44,456 nucleotides of DNA from Microbacterium sp. (GTDB lineage: Bacteria; Actinomycetota; Actinomycetes; Actinomycetales; Microbacteriaceae), in contig JAPSKH010000007.1 in assembly GCA_031177765.1 (NCBI GenBank), forward strand, positions 1 through 44,456, read 5' to 3'. The position numbers were made by a program, and so were the translations under genes. Shown here one piece after another: positions 7,844-16,310 of the stretch; within the stretch, counting starts at the first letter, position 1, and the number at the start of each line of letters is the position of its first letter. The notes under the pieces were generated by a model. It searched no databases. It was not told where the DNA came from and was given only the letters and a program-made list of their open reading frames with translations.

Positions 7844-8911
7844 TCAGCATCCCCGCAGGAACGACACGGTCGCGCGCGCCCACCCGGCGGGGTCCACGTT
7901 CCAGGCGGTCGTATGTCCGCCGGCAGAGGTCACCAGCTGTGCGGCCGGCGCGGCGGCCGCGAACGCCTCCGACGAAGCCACCGGCGCCGACCAGTCACGG
8001 ATGCCGTGGTGGATGAGAACGGGCTGCGGCACGCATGCCGCGCGACGCGTCCAATCCATCTCGTCGAGATCGAGCGGCCGCTCCAAGCCCACCAGGTGCG
8101 CTTTCGCCGTGTTCTGCAGCCACGACTCAGCCAGCCGGCCCGCGCGGGGCGGAAGCCCGTGACGGCGGAGGTTCGCGGTGAGGACGCTGCGCCAGTCGAG
8201 GACGGGCGAGTCGAGCACGATCCTGTCGATGCGATGACCCCAGCGTTCACTCGTCGCCAGACGCAGCGCGATCTGCGCCCCCATGGACCAGCCGAACAGA
8301 ACGAAGCGCTCTCTCCCGGTGACGGTGGCCCGCTCGAGCACCTGGGCGATGTCTTCTGCTTCGGTCGCACCCAGGTGACTGCGGCCTCGACCGACACGCG
8401 GGCCTTCGGCGGTGTTGCGACAGGCGGGAACGATGGACGGCAGGCCCGCCGCGCACGCCGCCGCAACCCCGCGCAGCGTGCCGGCGCGGGACGATCCCAG
8501 CCCGTGGACATGCACCGCCCAGAGATCGCGAGCCTCGCCCGGATCCGCGTCGACGAACCAGGCCGGCAACGCACCGGCGCGCGTGACGAACACGTGATCC
8601 ATCCAGCTCAGACCGGCGACGGCGGGGTGCGGCGCGACGATGCCCGTCCATGACACACGCTCACCGGCCGCTGGGAGCTCGTCATCGCCCGCCACCCGCC
8701 ACGTGACGCGCCCGCGCTCCTGCTGCGGCTCGCCGGCCAGGCGGATGTGTCCGCCGGACTCGCGGAACAGGCCCCACTCCCCCGGCTCGGTCGTCGGCGA
8801 CGTGGCCTTCAGTGTGATGGTGCGCTCCCCGGTCGCCACGATGCGCAGCGGGAACCTGCGCGTGCCCGACTGCGCGGTGAGCGCGCGGGCGAGCGCGTAG
8901 CCGATCGTCAC
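7844..8911 (-). CDS. Alpha/beta hydrolase, last gene of the ImmA/IrrE cassette
   Basis: This 355-residue protein has a C-terminal alpha/beta-hydrolase domain. HVHGLGSSRAG (from about 134) is the oxyanion loop, FGWSMGA carries the nucleophile Ser209, HHGIRDWSAP carries Asp306, and SAGGHTTAWN carries His333. The first 125 residues (TIGYALARALTAQSG, then strands with SGGHIRLAGEPQQ) form an extension I do not recognise; it may be a beta-rich binding domain. The start is the GTG at 8911, which overlaps the TGA of the membrane-protein gene as GTGA. A longer open frame upstream is only the shadow of that gene. No signal peptide is seen, so the enzyme is probably cytoplasmic, and its substrate is unknown. 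Tight coupling suggests it works with the cassette. Confidence 0.85.
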   Translation of the reverse strand: MTIGYALARALTAQSGTRRFPLRIVATGERTITLKATSPTTEPGEWGLFRESGGHIRLAGEPQQERGRVTWRVAGDDELPAAGERVSWTGIVAPHPAVAGLSWMDHVFVTRAGALPAWFVDADPGEARDLWAVHVHGLGSSRAGTLRGVAAACAAGLPSIVPACRNTAEGPRVGRGRSHLGATEAEDIAQVLERATVTGRERFVLFGWSMGAQIALRLATSERWGHRIDRIVLDSPVLDWRSVLTANLRRHGLPPRAGRLAESWLQNTAKAHLVGLERPLDLDEMDWTRRAACVPQPVLIHHGIRDWSAPVASSEAFAAAAPAAQLVTSAGGHTTAWNVDPAGWARATVSFLRGC

Positions 8912-9858
8912 CGGCTGCCGGCCAAGAGGCGCTTCTCGGCGTCTGCGAGCAGCCGCCGGTCGACATCGGTGAGGTGGAATCCGTTGCGGCGATCCATGGC
9001 GGCGTCGCGGATCTCCACGATGCGGCGGTGCAGCCTGTCCTCCTGGTCGGCATCCTGCCCGTCCAGCTGTGGTGATGGCCGCGCTTGCGTGGCCCTCCGC
9101 CAGAGCGGGTACAGCTTGTCGAGGTATCGCTCGATCTCGCGATCGCGACGGCTCTCGCTCACCCAGCGCACGATGGGTGCGGTCGCCAGGCCCGCGGTGA
9201 GGAACGCGAACGTTCCGAGCTGGAGGAGGTAGTACGAGGGACGCCACGGCTCCGCCGCCGCCAGGCCGCCGACGAGCTGCGCGAGGTTCATCCCGATGAC
9301 GGTGATGGACAACGCGAGTGTGCACACCGACCCCGTCAGCAGCAGTCCACCGGCGATCTTCTCACGCGCGAGACGGCCGTCCCGCATGGTCCGCAGCGCG
9401 AAGAGGACGAGCGCCGAGAACACGTATAAGAGATAGATGTACTGCGTCGAGGCGTAGACCGCCGCGGCCGGGTGACTGCCATACACCCGTATGAAGCTCT
9501 CCGTCGTCTCGCCCAGGTGCGGCACCGAGAAGAAGGCGACGGTCGTGATGACGAGCGCGGCCCACAGTGCGACGCGGGCAGGCCAGCCGCTGATGTGCGG
9601 CTGGGCCGTGGCGCGGGAGACACCCTGAGCGAGGTAATGGACGCCGACCATGAGTGTGAGTGCGCTGAAAAGGTGCACGATGTCACGGCCACCGAACCAG
9701 CCATCCACGGCGAGGTAGAGCCGGTCGTCGTTGAGCATCATCGTGATGGCGATGGTGATGGCCGCGTAGAGGACCGATCGTTCCTTGCGTGCACGCCGGA
9801 AGACGATGAGCACGATGACGAGCGCCCACATCAAGGCGCTGACGATGAGCTCGACCAT
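8908..9858 (-). CDS. Multi-spanning membrane protein, MAB_1171c-like
   Basis: This 316-residue protein has about seven predicted hydrophobic segments in its first 230 residues (for example MWALVIVLIVF, IVHLFSALTLMVGVHYLA, VALWAALVITTVAFF, YIYLLYVFSALVLFAL). A charged cytoplasmic-looking tail follows, with SESRRDREIERYLDKLYPLW and a C-terminal helix. The pattern resembles the actinobacterial family annotated as MAB_1171c-like putative transporters. Members are often next to ImmA/IrrE peptidases and XRE regulators, as here; transport activity is not demonstrated in the sequence. The start shares one base with the stop of the peptidase gene (TGATG), and its own stop overlaps the hydrolase start. 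It could be a sensor or channel rather than a transporter. Confidence 0.75.
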   Translation of the reverse strand: MVELIVSALMWALVIVLIVFRRARKERSVLYAAITIAITMMLNDDRLYLAVDGWFGGRDIVHLFSALTLMVGVHYLAQGVSRATAQPHISGWPARVALWAALVITTVAFFSVPHLGETTESFIRVYGSHPAAAVYASTQYIYLLYVFSALVLFALRTMRDGRLAREKIAGGLLLTGSVCTLALSITVIGMNLAQLVGGLAAAEPWRPSYYLLQLGTFAFLTAGLATAPIVRWVSESRRDREIERYLDKLYPLWRRATQARPSPQLDGQDADQEDRLHRRIVEIRDAAMDRRNGFHLTDVDRRLLADAEKRLLAGSR

Positions 9859-10325
9859 CAGCCGAAGATCTCCGAGAACTTCGACACCGGCCGGCGGCGC
9901 ATGCGAGTGGCGAGGACGTCGGCGAGGCGCTCGGCAGCGAACTCGTACTCGTCGCTGATGGAGTCGCGGCCGAGGGCCTTGATGATGGTGGCGTTCTCGA
10001 AGCCGGAGAGCACCGAGGGGGTGAGGTAGCCGCCGGTGTCATCCACGCGGTCATGCAGGAGCAGCATGTGCGCCAGCTCGTGGAGGATGAACTGGTTGCG
10101 GTGCAACGGCGACTCGCTCGGCGCATGGAGGATGATGTCCGCGTCATCGGTGGCCAGCCACAGCCCGCACAGAGCGCTGTCGTTCTCGGTCAGCTCGGCG
10201 AGCTCCTCGATGCGAAGAGGTCTGCCGCGGGCGTCCTGGATCCTGGTGACGAGCTCGTCCAGCGTGATCCCCTCGTCCACCTCGACCGGCAGATGGGGCA
10301 CCTCCGGATTGATCCAGTGCGGCAT
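9858..10325 (-). CDS. ImmA/IrrE family metallopeptidase
   Basis: This 155-residue protein has the zinc motif HELAH (residues 82–86) within QFILHELAHMLLLHD. A downstream EYEFAAERLADVLATRM helix (about 127–143) supplies the probable third ligand and matches ImmA/IrrE peptidases. Family members such as B. subtilis ImmA and Deinococcus IrrE cleave a cognate XRE-type repressor on a signal. The natural candidate substrate is the regulator encoded 2 bp upstream. The N-terminus (PEVPHLPVEVDEGITLDELV) is short and there is no HTH in this protein, so regulator and protease are separate polypeptides. It overlaps the membrane-protein gene by one base. Confidence 0.9.
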   Translation of the reverse strand: MPHWINPEVPHLPVEVDEGITLDELVTRIQDARGRPLRIEELAELTENDSALCGLWLATDDADIILHAPSESPLHRNQFILHELAHMLLLHDRVDDTGGYLTPSVLSGFENATIIKALGRDSISDEYEFAAERLADVLATRMRRRPVSKFSEIFG

Positions 10326-10327
10326 GT

Positions 10328-10771
10328 TCAGCTCTTCTGCGAGTCCCCAGCCCGTGCAGCTTCCTTGTCCAGGTACTTCGTGATGGCGCCGAGCGTCTCC
10401 GGCGACAGGTCCCCCAGCGTTCGTGCCGCATACGTGCGGACCTTCGCCGCTCGCATCGCGCGGACCAGGTCCAGCTGTGCGGTCACGATCTCAGGCGTCT
10501 CCCCCTCGCCGCGGAGGTACCCGTGGGGCACGCCGAAGTAGTCGGAGATCGCGTCGAGCAGCTCGCCGTCGTCGACGAACCGATGAGCGTTCACCATGTA
10601 CGACCACCGCGCCCGCGACAAGGCGATGCCGCGACCGGTGAGATAGTCCGAGATCGCGGTGAACGTCACCTCCGTCCCGGTGCGAGCCTCGGTGACGTCG
10701 AGGAGTGTCCGCAGTCGATTGGCCAACAGCTCGGTCGCCCGGCGCTGTTCGTCCGATTCGATGGGTGTCAT
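10328..10771 (-). CDS. XRE-like helix-turn-helix regulator
   Basis: This 147-residue protein has an N-terminal helical DNA-binding region. RRATELLANRLRTLLDVTEA leads to TFTAISDYLTGRGIALSRAR and WSYMVNAHRFVDDGELLDAI, then SDYFGVPHGYLRGE, the typical end of XRE/EspR-like HTH domains. The C-terminal third (LDLVRAMRAAKVRTYAARTL, then LSPETLGAITKYLDKE) is helical and may dimerise. It is the first gene of the cassette, 2 bp upstream of the metallopeptidase, and is the likely cleavage substrate. A near-dyad at 10830–10843 overlaps the expected start of transcription, which suggests autorepression. Assignment to the XRE superfamily is by pattern; the exact family was not verified. Confidence 0.78.
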   Translation of the reverse strand: MTPIESDEQRRATELLANRLRTLLDVTEARTGTEVTFTAISDYLTGRGIALSRARWSYMVNAHRFVDDGELLDAISDYFGVPHGYLRGEGETPEIVTAQLDLVRAMRAAKVRTYAARTLGDLSPETLGAITKYLDKEAARAGDSQKS

Positions 10772-10829
10772 ACGGTGTCTTGCCTCGCTCCCGGTGCCAG
10801 AAGAGCACGCCGGCCGCCCGGCGCGTCTT

Positions 10830-10849
10830 GGACACGTCTAAACCATACC
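10830..10849 (-). promoter_or_regulatory. Candidate promoter and operator of the XRE cassette
   Basis: The minus strand carries TATGGT (10849–10844) as a possible -10, immediately followed by TTAGACGTGTCCAA (10843–10830). That is an imperfect dyad at the predicted transcription start, 59 nt from the ATG. The dyad resembles the palindrome at 7624–7641. Confidence 0.5.
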
Positions 10850-10886
10850 GGCCGCGCGTCGCGAACCCAAGGACCGACCGCGGCGC

Positions 10887-11519
10887 TCACACGGTCACCA
10901 GGTCGCGCAGCGACTCGAGCATCTTGTCGCCGATCCCGGGCACCGCGAGCAGGTCCTCGACGCTGGTGAACCGGCCGTTCTCGTCGCGCCACGCGATGAT
11001 CCGCTGCGCCAGCGCGGGACCGATGCGAGGCAGCGTGTCGAGCAGTGCCTCGTCCGCGGTGTTGAGGTCCACTCGGCCGTTTCCTGGCGCCGCTCCGCCG
11101 GGTGCCGCCCCTTCCGGGGGCGCACCACCCGAGGCCGAGGGCGGACTCTCGCCCTGCCGCGGCACGTGCAGCTGCTCACCGTCGCTGAGCGGACGGGCGA
11201 GGTTGATGGCGTCGCCGTCCGCGTCATCGGTCAGCCCGCCGGCGGCGGCGACGGCGTCGACCACGCGGGCATGGGCCGGCAGGACATACAGTCCCGGCTC
11301 GACGACGGCTCCGGCGACATGGACATACAGCTCGGCGCCGGCTCCCGCCGAGGCATCCGTCGTCCGGTCGACCTCGATCCGGTCGACGGGGGCCGAGGCG
11401 CCCCGCAGGATGCCGATGGCCACCGTGATCGCCAGCGCGGCGATCACGAGGACGATCAGCGCGCCGATACCCAGGCGTCGCCGCGGGGCGGCGCCGTCCG
11501 ATGCGCCGGCGGCTGTCAC
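10887..11519 (-). CDS. comEA: ComEA-like DNA-binding competence protein
   Basis: This 210-residue protein has one N-terminal TM segment (LGIGALIVLVIAALAITVAI). An SLBB domain follows (AELYVHVAGAVVEPGLYVLP, residues about 63–115), then a Gly/Pro/Ala-rich linker. The C-terminus is a tandem helix-hairpin-helix DNA-binding domain (RVDLNTADEALLDTLPRIGP, then LLAVPGIGDKMLESL). This is the standard ComEA architecture, in which the protein binds incoming double-stranded DNA outside the membrane and passes it to ComEC. It starts with GTG; TAGCGT lies 6 nt upstream, so leaderless initiation is likely. It is separated from comEC by the XRE/ImmA cassette. Confidence 0.93.
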   Translation of the reverse strand: MTAAGASDGAAPRRRLGIGALIVLVIAALAITVAIGILRGASAPVDRIEVDRTTDASAGAGAELYVHVAGAVVEPGLYVLPAHARVVDAVAAAGGLTDDADGDAINLARPLSDGEQLHVPRQGESPPSASGGAPPEGAAPGGAAPGNGRVDLNTADEALLDTLPRIGPALAQRIIAWRDENGRFTSVEDLLAVPGIGDKMLESLRDLVTV

Positions 11520-11525
11520 AGCCCC

Positions 11526-11531
11526 ACGCTA
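11526..11531 (-). promoter_or_regulatory. -10 hexamer TAGCGT for comEA
   Basis: A TAnnnT hexamer lies 6 nt before the comEA GTG on the minus strand, as expected for a leaderless mRNA. Confidence 0.45.
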
Positions 11532-11609
11532 GAAACGCGTCGGACACACGTTCACCTGGCCGGCGCCTCCTGTGGGGGACGCAGCGCCCGACCGGCCTGT
11601 GGAGGAGCC

Positions 11610-14195
11610 TCAGTGCGTGCTGAAGCTCACGACCTTCGGCGGTCGCACCACGGCACGCGTGATCTCGCGGCCCGCCAGCGAGCGGGTCACCTTCTCGTCG
11701 GCACGCGCGAGCTGCTCCAGCTCGCCCGCGTCGATCCGTGCCGGCACCTGCAGCGTGGCGCGCACCTTGCCATCGACCTGGACCACCGCCGTGACGGACT
11801 CCTCGACCAGCAGCGTCGGGTCGGCGGTGCGCCACGGCACCAGACCGACGAAGCCGTCGTAGCCGAGGATCTCCCACATCTCCTCCGCGGTGTGCGGCGC
11901 GAACAGATCCAGCACCATCGCGGTGACCTCGGCGGCCTCCCGCACCGCGGGGTCGGCGGGACCGGCGCCGGTGTCGATCGCCTTGCGGGTGGCGTTCACC
12001 AGCTCCATCAGGCGCGCCACGACGACGTTGAACTTCGTCTGCTCGACCAGGCTCGGCGCGTCGGCGAGCAGACGATGCGTGATGCGGCGCAGCGCCGGAT
12101 CGCCCTCCGCCCAGATCACATCGCGGTCGCTGGTGACGTCCTTCGCCACGCGCCAGGCGCGCGCGAGGAACTTCTGGGCGCCCGTGGTCGAGACGTCCTC
12201 CCAGTTGATGTCGTCCTCGACCGGTCCGGCGAAGGCGATCGCGACGCGCACGGCGTCGGCGCCGGGGTCGACCATGCTCGCGGCGAACTCGACGAGGTTG
12301 CCCTTGGACTTCGACATCTTCGAGCCGTCCAGCAGCACCATGCCCTGGTTGATCAGGCTCGAGAAGGGCTCGGTGAAGTCCACCAGTCCCATGTCGAAGA
12401 GCACCTTGGTGATGAAGCGCGCGTACAGCAGGTGCAGGATCGCGTGCTCGACCCCGCCGATGTACGAGTCGACGGGAGCCCACTTGCCGGCCTCGCGGGT
12501 CGGGAACGGCTGATCGGGGTCGGTGGCCGAGAGGAAGCGCAGGAAGTACCACGAGCTGTCGACGAAGGTGTCCATCGTGTCGGGGTCGCGCAGCGCCGGC
12601 TCGCCCGTCTCGGGGTCGGTGGTCTGCATCCACTCCGACGCGCCGCCGAGCGGCGACGTTCCCTTCGGAGCCAGGTCCAGCCCCTTGGCGTCGGGGAGCC
12701 GCAGCGGCAGCTGGTCGTCGGGCACCGGGACGATCCGGCCGTCCTGCGTGTGGATCATGGGGATCGGCGTTCCCCAGAACCGCTGGCGCGAGATCAGCCA
12801 GTCGCGCAGGCGGTACGACTTCGCGGCGCGTCCGGTGCCGGCGGCCTCGAGCTCCTCGATGATCCGGGCGATCGCGTTGCGCTTGGACAGTCCGTCCAGC
12901 GAGCCGGAGTTGATCATCCGGCCGTCACCGGTCAGGGCGATCCCGGTGCGCGCGGGATCGACGTCGTCCAGCGAAGGGATGTCGGCGCCCGGGTCCAGCG
13001 GAACGCCCTCGTCGTCCGTCTCGATGACGGGGATGGCTCCGGTGATCGGTGCGGTCGTGTCGACGACGACCTTCACGGGCAGACCGAAGGCGCGGGCGAA
13101 GTCGAGGTCGCGCTGGTCGTGCGCGGGCACCGCCATGACGGCGCCGTGCCCGTAGTCGGCCAGGACGTAGTCGGCGGCCCAGATGGGCAGCCGCTCGCCG
13201 TTGATCGGGTTGACGGCGTAGCGGTCCAGGAACACGCCGGTCTTGGGTCGGTCCGTGCTCTGACGCTCGATGTCGCTCTCGCGCTGCACGCGCTCCAGGT
13301 AGTCCTGGAAGCGCATGCGCACCTCGGCCGACGAGCCGGCCGCGAGCTCCGCCGCCAGGTCGCTGTCGGGGGCGACGACCATGAACGTCGCGCCATGGAG
13401 CGTGTCGGGGCGGGTGGAGAACACCGTCACCTTCTCGGGGTGACCTTCGATCTCGAAGTCGATGTCGGCGCCCACCGAACGGCCGATCCAGTTGCGCTGC
13501 ATCCGGATGACCTTCTGAGGCCAGAAGCCCTCGAGCTGGTTGAGGTCGTCGAGCAGGCGGTCGGCGTACTCCGTGATCTTGAAGTACCACTGCGTCAGCT
13601 TCTTCTTGACCACCTCGGCACCGCACCGCTCGCAGTGACCGTCCACGACCTGCTCGTTCGCGAGCACGGTCTGATCGTTCGGGCACCAGTTGACCGGGCT
13701 CTCCTTGCGGTAGGCCAGGCCCCGCTCGTACAGGCGCTGGAACAGCCACTGGTTCCAGCGGTAGTACTCCGGATCGCTGGTGTGCAGCACCCGGCTCCAG
13801 TCGTACGACGTGCCGAAGTTCTTCAGGCTCTCGCGCTGCTGCGAGATGTTGGCGTACGTCCACTCCCGCGGGTCGGCACCGCGCTGAATGGCGGCGTTCT
13901 CGGCGGGGAGGCCGAACGAGTCCCACCCGATGGGATTGAGCACGTTGTATCCGCGGTGGCGCCAGAACCGTGCCACCGTGTCGACGTAGGCGTAGTTCTC
14001 GGCGTGCCCCATGTGCATGTCGCCCGAGGGGTACGGGAACATGCCGAGCACGTACTTGCGCGGCCGCGTGTCATCGTCACCGCCGGCGCGGAACGGGTCC
14101 GCCTCGGACCAGCGCGCCTGCCACTTCTGCTGGATCGCGTACGCGTCGTAGCCGTCGGAAGGCGCGTTGGTGTCGGGGGTGATGGTTCGTGACAC
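11610..14195 (-). CDS. leuS: Leucyl-tRNA synthetase
   Basis: This 861-residue class I synthetase has the normal bacterial LeuRS length. The HIGH-type motif is in [17 protein letters not shown] zinc-type [21 protein letters not shown] segment follows, then an editing domain ([20 protein letters not shown]). [15 protein letters not shown] belongs to the catalytic core, [11 protein letters not shown] is the KMSKS loop, and the C-terminal tRNA-binding domain closes the protein. It charges tRNA-Leu in the cytoplasm. The start is a GTG giving [13 protein letters not shown]. No TAnnnT hexamer at the leaderless spacing is seen here, so the start and promoter are less certain than for its neighbours. 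comEA lies downstream. Confidence 0.98.
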   Translation of the reverse strand: MSRTITPDTNAPSDGYDAYAIQQKWQARWSEADPFRAGGDDDTRPRKYVLGMFPYPSGDMHMGHAENYAYVDTVARFWRHRGYNVLNPIGWDSFGLPAENAAIQRGADPREWTYANISQQRESLKNFGTSYDWSRVLHTSDPEYYRWNQWLFQRLYERGLAYRKESPVNWCPNDQTVLANEQVVDGHCERCGAEVVKKKLTQWYFKITEYADRLLDDLNQLEGFWPQKVIRMQRNWIGRSVGADIDFEIEGHPEKVTVFSTRPDTLHGATFMVVAPDSDLAAELAAGSSAEVRMRFQDYLERVQRESDIERQSTDRPKTGVFLDRYAVNPINGERLPIWAADYVLADYGHGAVMAVPAHDQRDLDFARAFGLPVKVVVDTTAPITGAIPVIETDDEGVPLDPGADIPSLDDVDPARTGIALTGDGRMINSGSLDGLSKRNAIARIIEELEAAGTGRAAKSYRLRDWLISRQRFWGTPIPMIHTQDGRIVPVPDDQLPLRLPDAKGLDLAPKGTSPLGGASEWMQTTDPETGEPALRDPDTMDTFVDSSWYFLRFLSATDPDQPFPTREAGKWAPVDSYIGGVEHAILHLLYARFITKVLFDMGLVDFTEPFSSLINQGMVLLDGSKMSKSKGNLVEFAASMVDPGADAVRVAIAFAGPVEDDINWEDVSTTGAQKFLARAWRVAKDVTSDRDVIWAEGDPALRRITHRLLADAPSLVEQTKFNVVVARLMELVNATRKAIDTGAGPADPAVREAAEVTAMVLDLFAPHTAEEMWEILGYDGFVGLVPWRTADPTLLVEESVTAVVQVDGKVRATLQVPARIDAGELEQLARADEKVTRSLAGREITRAVVRPPKVVSFSTH

Positions 14196-14266
14196 GAGGG
14201 TGGTACCAATCCTGGGATGCCGGGGGGCGCGCGCAGCGCAACGTCCAGGTTAGCGGACGGCGGGGT

Positions 14267-15574
14267 TCACCAACCGGGCGGGAGGACCGCTCCCAGGGCG
14301 GCCAGCGGGGCGCGCGCCTTCACGGCGACCTCGGCCACCTCGGCGGCGGCATCCGAGCGCCACGTGATGCCTCCGCCGGCGCCGACGTAGGCGCCGCGGG
14401 GCCCCCAGACGATCGAGCGGATCACCATCGCCAGATCGGATCCGCCGTCGTCGCCGACCCAGCCGAAGCAGCCGGAGAAGACGCCACGCGGCCGACGCTC
14501 CAGACGATGCAGGATCGACATGGCGGAGAGCTTCGGAGCCCCCGTCATGCTGCCGGCCGGGAAGGCCGCCTCCAGCAGGTCGTCGACACGGGTTCCCGGT
14601 CGCAGCCGTCCCGACACCGTGCTGACGAGCTGGTGGACCGCGGGGTATGACTCCACCTCGAGCAGCCCTTCGACCGCCACGGTTCCCGGCGCGCACACAC
14701 GCGACAGGTCGTTGCGCATGAGATCGACGATCATGACGTTCTCGGCGCGCTCCTTCTCGCTCGTCACCAGCTCGGCCGCGAGCGCGGCATCCGCTCCGGC
14801 ATCCGCACCGCGGGGCCGAGTGCCCTTGATCGGGCGGGTCCGGACCGTTCCCTCCTCGACCTCGAGGAACCGCTCGGGACTGGCGGCGAGAAGGGCCGCA
14901 TCACCGGATCGGATGAGGCCGCCGTGGTGCGCCGGCGTCATCGACCGCAGTCGCCGGTAGGCCTCGATGACATCGACCGCGACCGTGTCCACCGCGAACC
15001 TCGTCGTGAGGCACAGCTGATACGCGTCGCCGTCCCGGATCGCTTCACGGCATCGCTCGATGAGGCCGGCGTACTCCTCCGGCGTGTGCCGCGCCGCAGC
15101 CACGGTCGCGGCCGTCGGCGCGACGGGCGCCGGAGCCGGGTACCGGTCGCCGGCGCCGGCGACGCGCATCGCCAGTCGACGGGCGCTGTGCTCGTCAGCG
15201 GCCAGCGCCCACACGCGGCGGCGCGCATGGTCGAAGGCGACAAGGGTCCGGATCCGCAGCCACAGCTCCTGCGGAACGTCGTCGTCGGAAGCCGCAGGCG
15301 CGCCGGCGCGGCCTGCCGCCGCGTCGTATCCGACCCAGCCGACCCATCCGCCGCGGAGTCGTCCGGGCTCCGCCGGCGTCTCGCCCCCGCACACCGTCGC
15401 CCGCACGTGCTCCGGGGCATCCGGGACCCCGGTCCCGATCCAGCTCCACCCGCGGACGGCGTCGGGGCCGGCGTCCAGCCAGAAGACATGCCGCTCGTGC
15501 GCGAAGCCGCCGGTGAAGACCGTCGCGGGCTCCCGCCACCGCTGCAGTTCCACGGCCACGAGGGACTCCGACAT
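14267..15574 (-). CDS. pabB: Aminodeoxychorismate synthase component I (chorismate-binding)
   Basis: This 435-residue member of the anthranilate synthase component I / PabB / isochorismate synthase family has C-terminal chorismate-binding blocks. They are ASPERFLEVEEGTVRTRPIK, GTRPRG, FPAGSMTGAPKLSAM, GVFSGCFGWVGDD and GAGGGITWRSD. The lysine in the PIKGT motif is the one used by PabB-type enzymes, where anthranilate synthases have PIAGT, so 4-amino-4-deoxychorismate for folate is the likely product. The N-terminal half is a divergent chorismate-binding-like domain. A pabA partner and pabC are not in this window. The ATG is preceded at 6 nt by TAGCCT. It is divergent from the DedA gene. Confidence 0.85.
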   Translation of the reverse strand: MSESLVAVELQRWREPATVFTGGFAHERHVFWLDAGPDAVRGWSWIGTGVPDAPEHVRATVCGGETPAEPGRLRGGWVGWVGYDAAAGRAGAPAASDDDVPQELWLRIRTLVAFDHARRRVWALAADEHSARRLAMRVAGAGDRYPAPAPVAPTAATVAAARHTPEEYAGLIERCREAIRDGDAYQLCLTTRFAVDTVAVDVIEAYRRLRSMTPAHHGGLIRSGDAALLAASPERFLEVEEGTVRTRPIKGTRPRGADAGADAALAAELVTSEKERAENVMIVDLMRNDLSRVCAPGTVAVEGLLEVESYPAVHQLVSTVSGRLRPGTRVDDLLEAAFPAGSMTGAPKLSAMSILHRLERRPRGVFSGCFGWVGDDGGSDLAMVIRSIVWGPRGAYVGAGGGITWRSDAAAEVAEVAVKARAPLAALGAVLPPGW

Positions 15575-15580
15575 GTTCTC

Positions 15581-15609
15581 AGGCTAGAGGGGCGCCATCG
15601 CCGTAGGCT
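15581..15609. promoter_or_regulatory. Divergent -10 hexamers for pabB and the DedA gene
   Basis: TAGCCT (minus, 15586–15581) lies 6 nt before the pabB ATG. TAGGCT (plus, 15604–15609) lies 7 nt before the GTG of the DedA gene. Both predict leaderless transcripts from a 42-bp intergenic gap. Confidence 0.5.
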
Positions 15610-15616
15610 CATCGTC

Positions 15617-16306
15617 GTGAACGAGTTCCTCACGTGGCTCCTCGACGCCGTCCAGAGCGTCGATCCCGTGATCAGGACACTCCTGGCAGGCGTGGCCATC
15701 ATGCTGGAGACCAGCGTGCTCATCGGGCTCGTGGTCCCCGGAGACACCATCGTGATCGTCGCGGGCACCGCGGTCGCCTCTCCGCTGGAAGGCATCGCCC
15801 TCGCGGCTGCCGTGGTCCTCGGAGCACTCGCCGGCGAGAGCATCGGCTACTGGCTGGGACGCCTCATCGGACCCCGCATCCGGCATTCACGGCTCGGGCG
15901 GCGCATCGGCGAGGCGAACTGGCGACGCTCGGAGCGGTACCTGCGGCGCCGCGGCGGACCGGCGATCTTCATCTCCCGGTTCCTGCCGGTGCTGCACTCG
16001 CTGGTTCCCCTCACCGTGGGGATGAGCGGGTTCCCCTATCGCCGGTTCCTGGCCTGGACGGTGCCGGCATGCGTGCTGTGGTCGGCGCTGTACATCTCCG
16101 TCGCCGCCGTCGCGGCCGGCACCTACCGCGAGCTGGCCGACCAGCTCCATTACGCCGGGTACGTCTTCGTCGCCGTCATCGTGCTGTTCCTGGTGCTGGT
16201 GTTCATCAGCAAGAAGGTGATTGAGCGCGCCGAGCGCAAGCATCTCGATCACGACGGCGAATCGGATGCGGCCGGCGAGGGGGCCGTCGCAGACGTGGAA
16301 GACTGA
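15617..16306 (+). CDS. DedA family membrane protein
   Basis: This 229-residue protein has several membrane segments and the DedA/SNARE-associated (VTT) signature. ETSVLIGLVVPGDTIVIVAG is the Pro/Gly-Asp motif, GESIGYWLGRLIGPRI follows, and FISRFLPVLHSLVPLTVGMS with the conserved FxxRFxP arginine is plain. DedA proteins are thought to flip phospholipids or undecaprenyl phosphate; which one this protein moves cannot be told. The start is a GTG with TAGGCT 7 nt upstream. The C-terminus is acidic (GESDAAGEGAVADVED). The App1-type gene begins 4 bp after the stop, suggesting a shared lipid-related transcript. Confidence 0.9.
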   Translation: MNEFLTWLLDAVQSVDPVIRTLLAGVAIMLETSVLIGLVVPGDTIVIVAGTAVASPLEGIALAAAVVLGALAGESIGYWLGRLIGPRIRHSRLGRRIGEANWRRSERYLRRRGGPAIFISRFLPVLHSLVPLTVGMSGFPYRRFLAWTVPACVLWSALYISVAAVAAGTYRELADQLHYAGYVFVAVIVLFLVLVFISKKVIERAERKHLDHDGESDAAGEGAVADVED

Positions 16307-16310
16307 AGTG

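Noticed and set aside
7642..8016. Plus-strand ORF starting one base after the palindrome at 7624–7641
   Set aside because: Pro/Arg-rich, no recognisable domain, and its second part runs antisense to the cassette hydrolase. Noted only as a possible gene remnant.
8912..9325. N-terminal extension of the cassette hydrolase frame up to 9325
   Set aside because: This stretch lies within the membrane-protein gene in another frame and is Arg/His/Pro-rich. The GTGA overlap at 8908–8911 gives a better start.
11166..14192. Long plus-strand open frame of 1008 codons opposite leuS
   Set aside because: It is the antisense shadow of leuS, Arg/Gly/Val-rich with no domain-like sequence. Such frames are common opposite genes in GC-rich DNA.
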